From Ruminococcus sp. (GTDB lineage Bacteria; Bacillota; Clostridia; Oscillospirales; Ruminococcaceae), in assembly GCA_017624895.1 (NCBI GenBank), contig JAGAMB010000032.1, forward strand, positions 1 to 33,021: DNA of 33,021 nucleotides. The letters run 5' to 3'. Both the position numbers and the translations under genes were made by a program. Shown one piece after another: positions 32,300 to 33,021 of the stretch. Positions within the stretch are counted from its first letter, which is position 1; each line of letters opens with the position of its first letter. The notes below the pieces were generated by a model. The model did not search any database. It was not told the origin of the DNA and was given only the letters and a program-made list of their open reading frames with translations.

Positions 32300-32766
32300 A
32301 ACAATTCCTCCTTGTGTTTTTTTAATTTCGCCTTTAATCGTTCTATTCTCTTATATATAGCTGCCTCTGATACTGCCGATTTTGCCGCAAGTTCACATAT
32401 TGTCATTCCATGCAGATAATAATTTTCAAGAAGCAAAAGTTCGTCTTTTGATATAAGAGTGTCGAGTATCTCATAGCTTCTCGTGATAAATCCACAATTA
32501 TCCTCAACTGTAAAATCGAGAGAGTCCAGACTTATATCCTTCAAATTCTTCTTTATGTATCTGCTTATAACCTTATCTGCGGTTCTGTAAAGCCATAAAC
32601 CTATATTTTCTGTAGCTTCAACTCTGTTCAGCTTTTTGTAGAGAATCAGAAAAACCTCTTGTACACAGTCATATGCGGACTGCTCTGCACGTAATTTTAT
32701 TAGACAATAATTATATATCTGTCGATAATATTTCCTGAATATTACTTCGTATTCTTCAACGAGCAT
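32296..32766 (-). CDS. ECF-type RNA polymerase sigma factor
   Basis: The 156-residue protein starts at MLVEEYEVIFRKYYRQIYNY, chosen for GAGAGGGGG upstream; a longer start has no SD. Region 2 is seen in YRQIYNYCLIKLRAEQSAYD, then CVQEVFLILYKKL and IGLWLYRTADKVISRYIKK. Region 4 is seen in LLLENYYLHGMTICELAAKS, then AVSEAAIYKRIERLKAKLKK. It should redirect RNA polymerase to a small regulon, probably including its own operon. A long inverted repeat lies just upstream. Confidence 0.9.
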   Translation of the reverse strand: MLVEEYEVIFRKYYRQIYNYCLIKLRAEQSAYDCVQEVFLILYKKLNRVEATENIGLWLYRTADKVISRYIKKNLKDISLDSLDFTVEDNCGFITRSYEILDTLISKDELLLLENYYLHGMTICELAAKSAVSEAAIYKRIERLKAKLKKHKEELL

Positions 32767-32799
32767 CTGCTTCCCCCTCTCTATTATATAAATGCAAAA

Positions 32800-32859
32800 A
32801 ATCACATATTTTTAGACAACAAATTTTATTTTTGTATATCTGCCTAAAAATATGTGATT
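32800..32859 (-). promoter_or_regulatory. Long inverted repeat in front of the sigma operon
   Basis: A perfect 16-bp inverted repeat AATCACATATTTTTAG/CTAAAAATATGTGATT (32800-32815 with 32844-32859) has a 28-nt centre. On the minus strand the last arm runs into T6, so it could be an attenuator or a regulator site. A clear sigma-A promoter pair is not seen, only a TATAAT close to the ribosome site. Confidence 0.65.
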
Positions 32860-32880
32860 ATATTTGTGTATTCCTATAAT

Positions 32881-32900
32881 AAAAGCTCCCCAAAGGGAGC
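32881..32900 (-). terminator. Terminator of the tRNA gene
   Basis: A 6-bp stem GCTCCC/GGGAGC (32885-32890 with 32895-32900) is followed on the minus strand by TTTTATT. Confidence 0.85.
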
Positions 32901-32906
32901 AAGAAG

Positions 32907-32980
32907 TGGGCCATTAGGGACTCGAACCCCAGACCGTCCGGTTATGAGCCGGATGCTCTAACCAACTGAGCTAATGGCCC
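32907..32980 (-). tRNA. tRNA with CAU anticodon (Met or lysidine-type Ile)
   Basis: A full cloverleaf is present on the minus strand: acceptor GGGCCAT/ATGGCCC, D-arm GCTCAGTTGGTTAGAGC, anticodon stem CCGGCTCATAACCGG with CAT at 32946-32944, T-arm with GGTTCGAGTCC, and discriminator A. CCA is not encoded. The GGCTCATAACC loop resembles bacterial tRNA-Ile2 more than initiator Met, but sequence alone does not settle Met versus Ile. Confidence 0.93.
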
Positions 32981-32990
32981 TTGAATATGA

Positions 32991-33017
32991 AAAACGGAAG
33001 TCAAAGCGACTTCCGTT
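32991..33017 (-). terminator. Terminator of a gene beyond the right edge
   Basis: A perfect 10-bp stem AACGGAAGTC/GACTTCCGTT (32993-33002 with 33008-33017) is followed on the minus strand by TTTC. The gene it ends is outside the window. Confidence 0.7.
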
Positions 33018-33021
33018 CTAA

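Noticed and set aside
1-33021. CRISPR array, prophage or complete insertion sequence
   Set aside because: No regularly spaced repeats with unique spacers, no transposase, integrase or phage structural genes are seen; the repeats present are short intergenic ones.

Overview
The window looks like part of a chromosome from a Ruminococcus-like member of the Oscillospiraceae (low-to-moderate GC Firmicutes). The main evidence is two secreted proteins ending in type I dockerin modules, which points to a cellulosome- or amylosome-type scaffold system. Supporting evidence is a Cna/SpaA-type surface protein, a Clostridia-type run of families (DUF6465, DUF4317, DUF4230, DUF4956, VTC, DUF2975, DUF4367), strong AGGAGG ribosome sites, and many near-consensus sigma-A promoters with exactly 17-nt spacers. 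The species cannot be fixed from sequence reading alone.

Layout. 1-2727 (minus) is a large surface protein cut off by the left edge. 3113-7198 (minus) holds a nucleoid pair (HU and a histone-tail-like DUF6465 protein) and an operon of an uncharacterised ribbon-helix-helix-like protein with ClpB. 7300-8085 has no convincing protein gene but has two minus-strand terminators and a possible small RNA. 8086-11087 (minus) is a three-gene operon: VTC-domain protein, DUF4956 membrane protein, and a Cthe_2159-like beta-helix lipoprotein. 11439-15846 (plus) holds two DUF4230 paralogues, then serC and serA for serine synthesis, then a 4'-phosphopantetheinyl transferase. 16253-16919 (minus) is a HigBA-type toxin-antitoxin pair, and 17082-18977 (minus) is htpG under a perfect CIRCE operator. 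19329-21756 (plus) is a DUF4317 gene followed by a CLC transporter with features of the fluoride-exporting branch. 21871-22580 (minus) is a DUF2975 membrane protein with an XRE regulator. 22933-24531 (plus) is a beta-CASP metallo-beta-lactamase-fold RNA-processing-type enzyme. 24580-32766 is an accessory secreted-protein region: two dockerin paralogues, a pair of exported proteins facing a PadR-HAAS-secreted-protein operon, a pseudogene scrap, and an ECF sigma/anti-sigma pair co-directional with the second dockerin gene. A CAU-anticodon tRNA lies at the right end.

How it fits together. The window mixes housekeeping stress functions (ClpB, HtpG, HU), serine synthesis and envelope/extracellular functions. 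The right-hand third looks like a signalling and secretion neighbourhood: an ECF sigma factor and its membrane anti-sigma factor probably share a transcript with a dockerin protein whose N-terminal half resembles a papain-like peptidase that has lost its cysteine.

The most unusual signal is a dispersed structured element seen three times (serC leader, intercistronic gap before the beta-helix lipoprotein, and in front of a pseudogene start codon). Each copy lies directly upstream of a start codon in the same orientation. Several other short repeat families occupy intergenic gaps, and one of them appears to supply the stop codon of the phosphopantetheinyl transferase gene.
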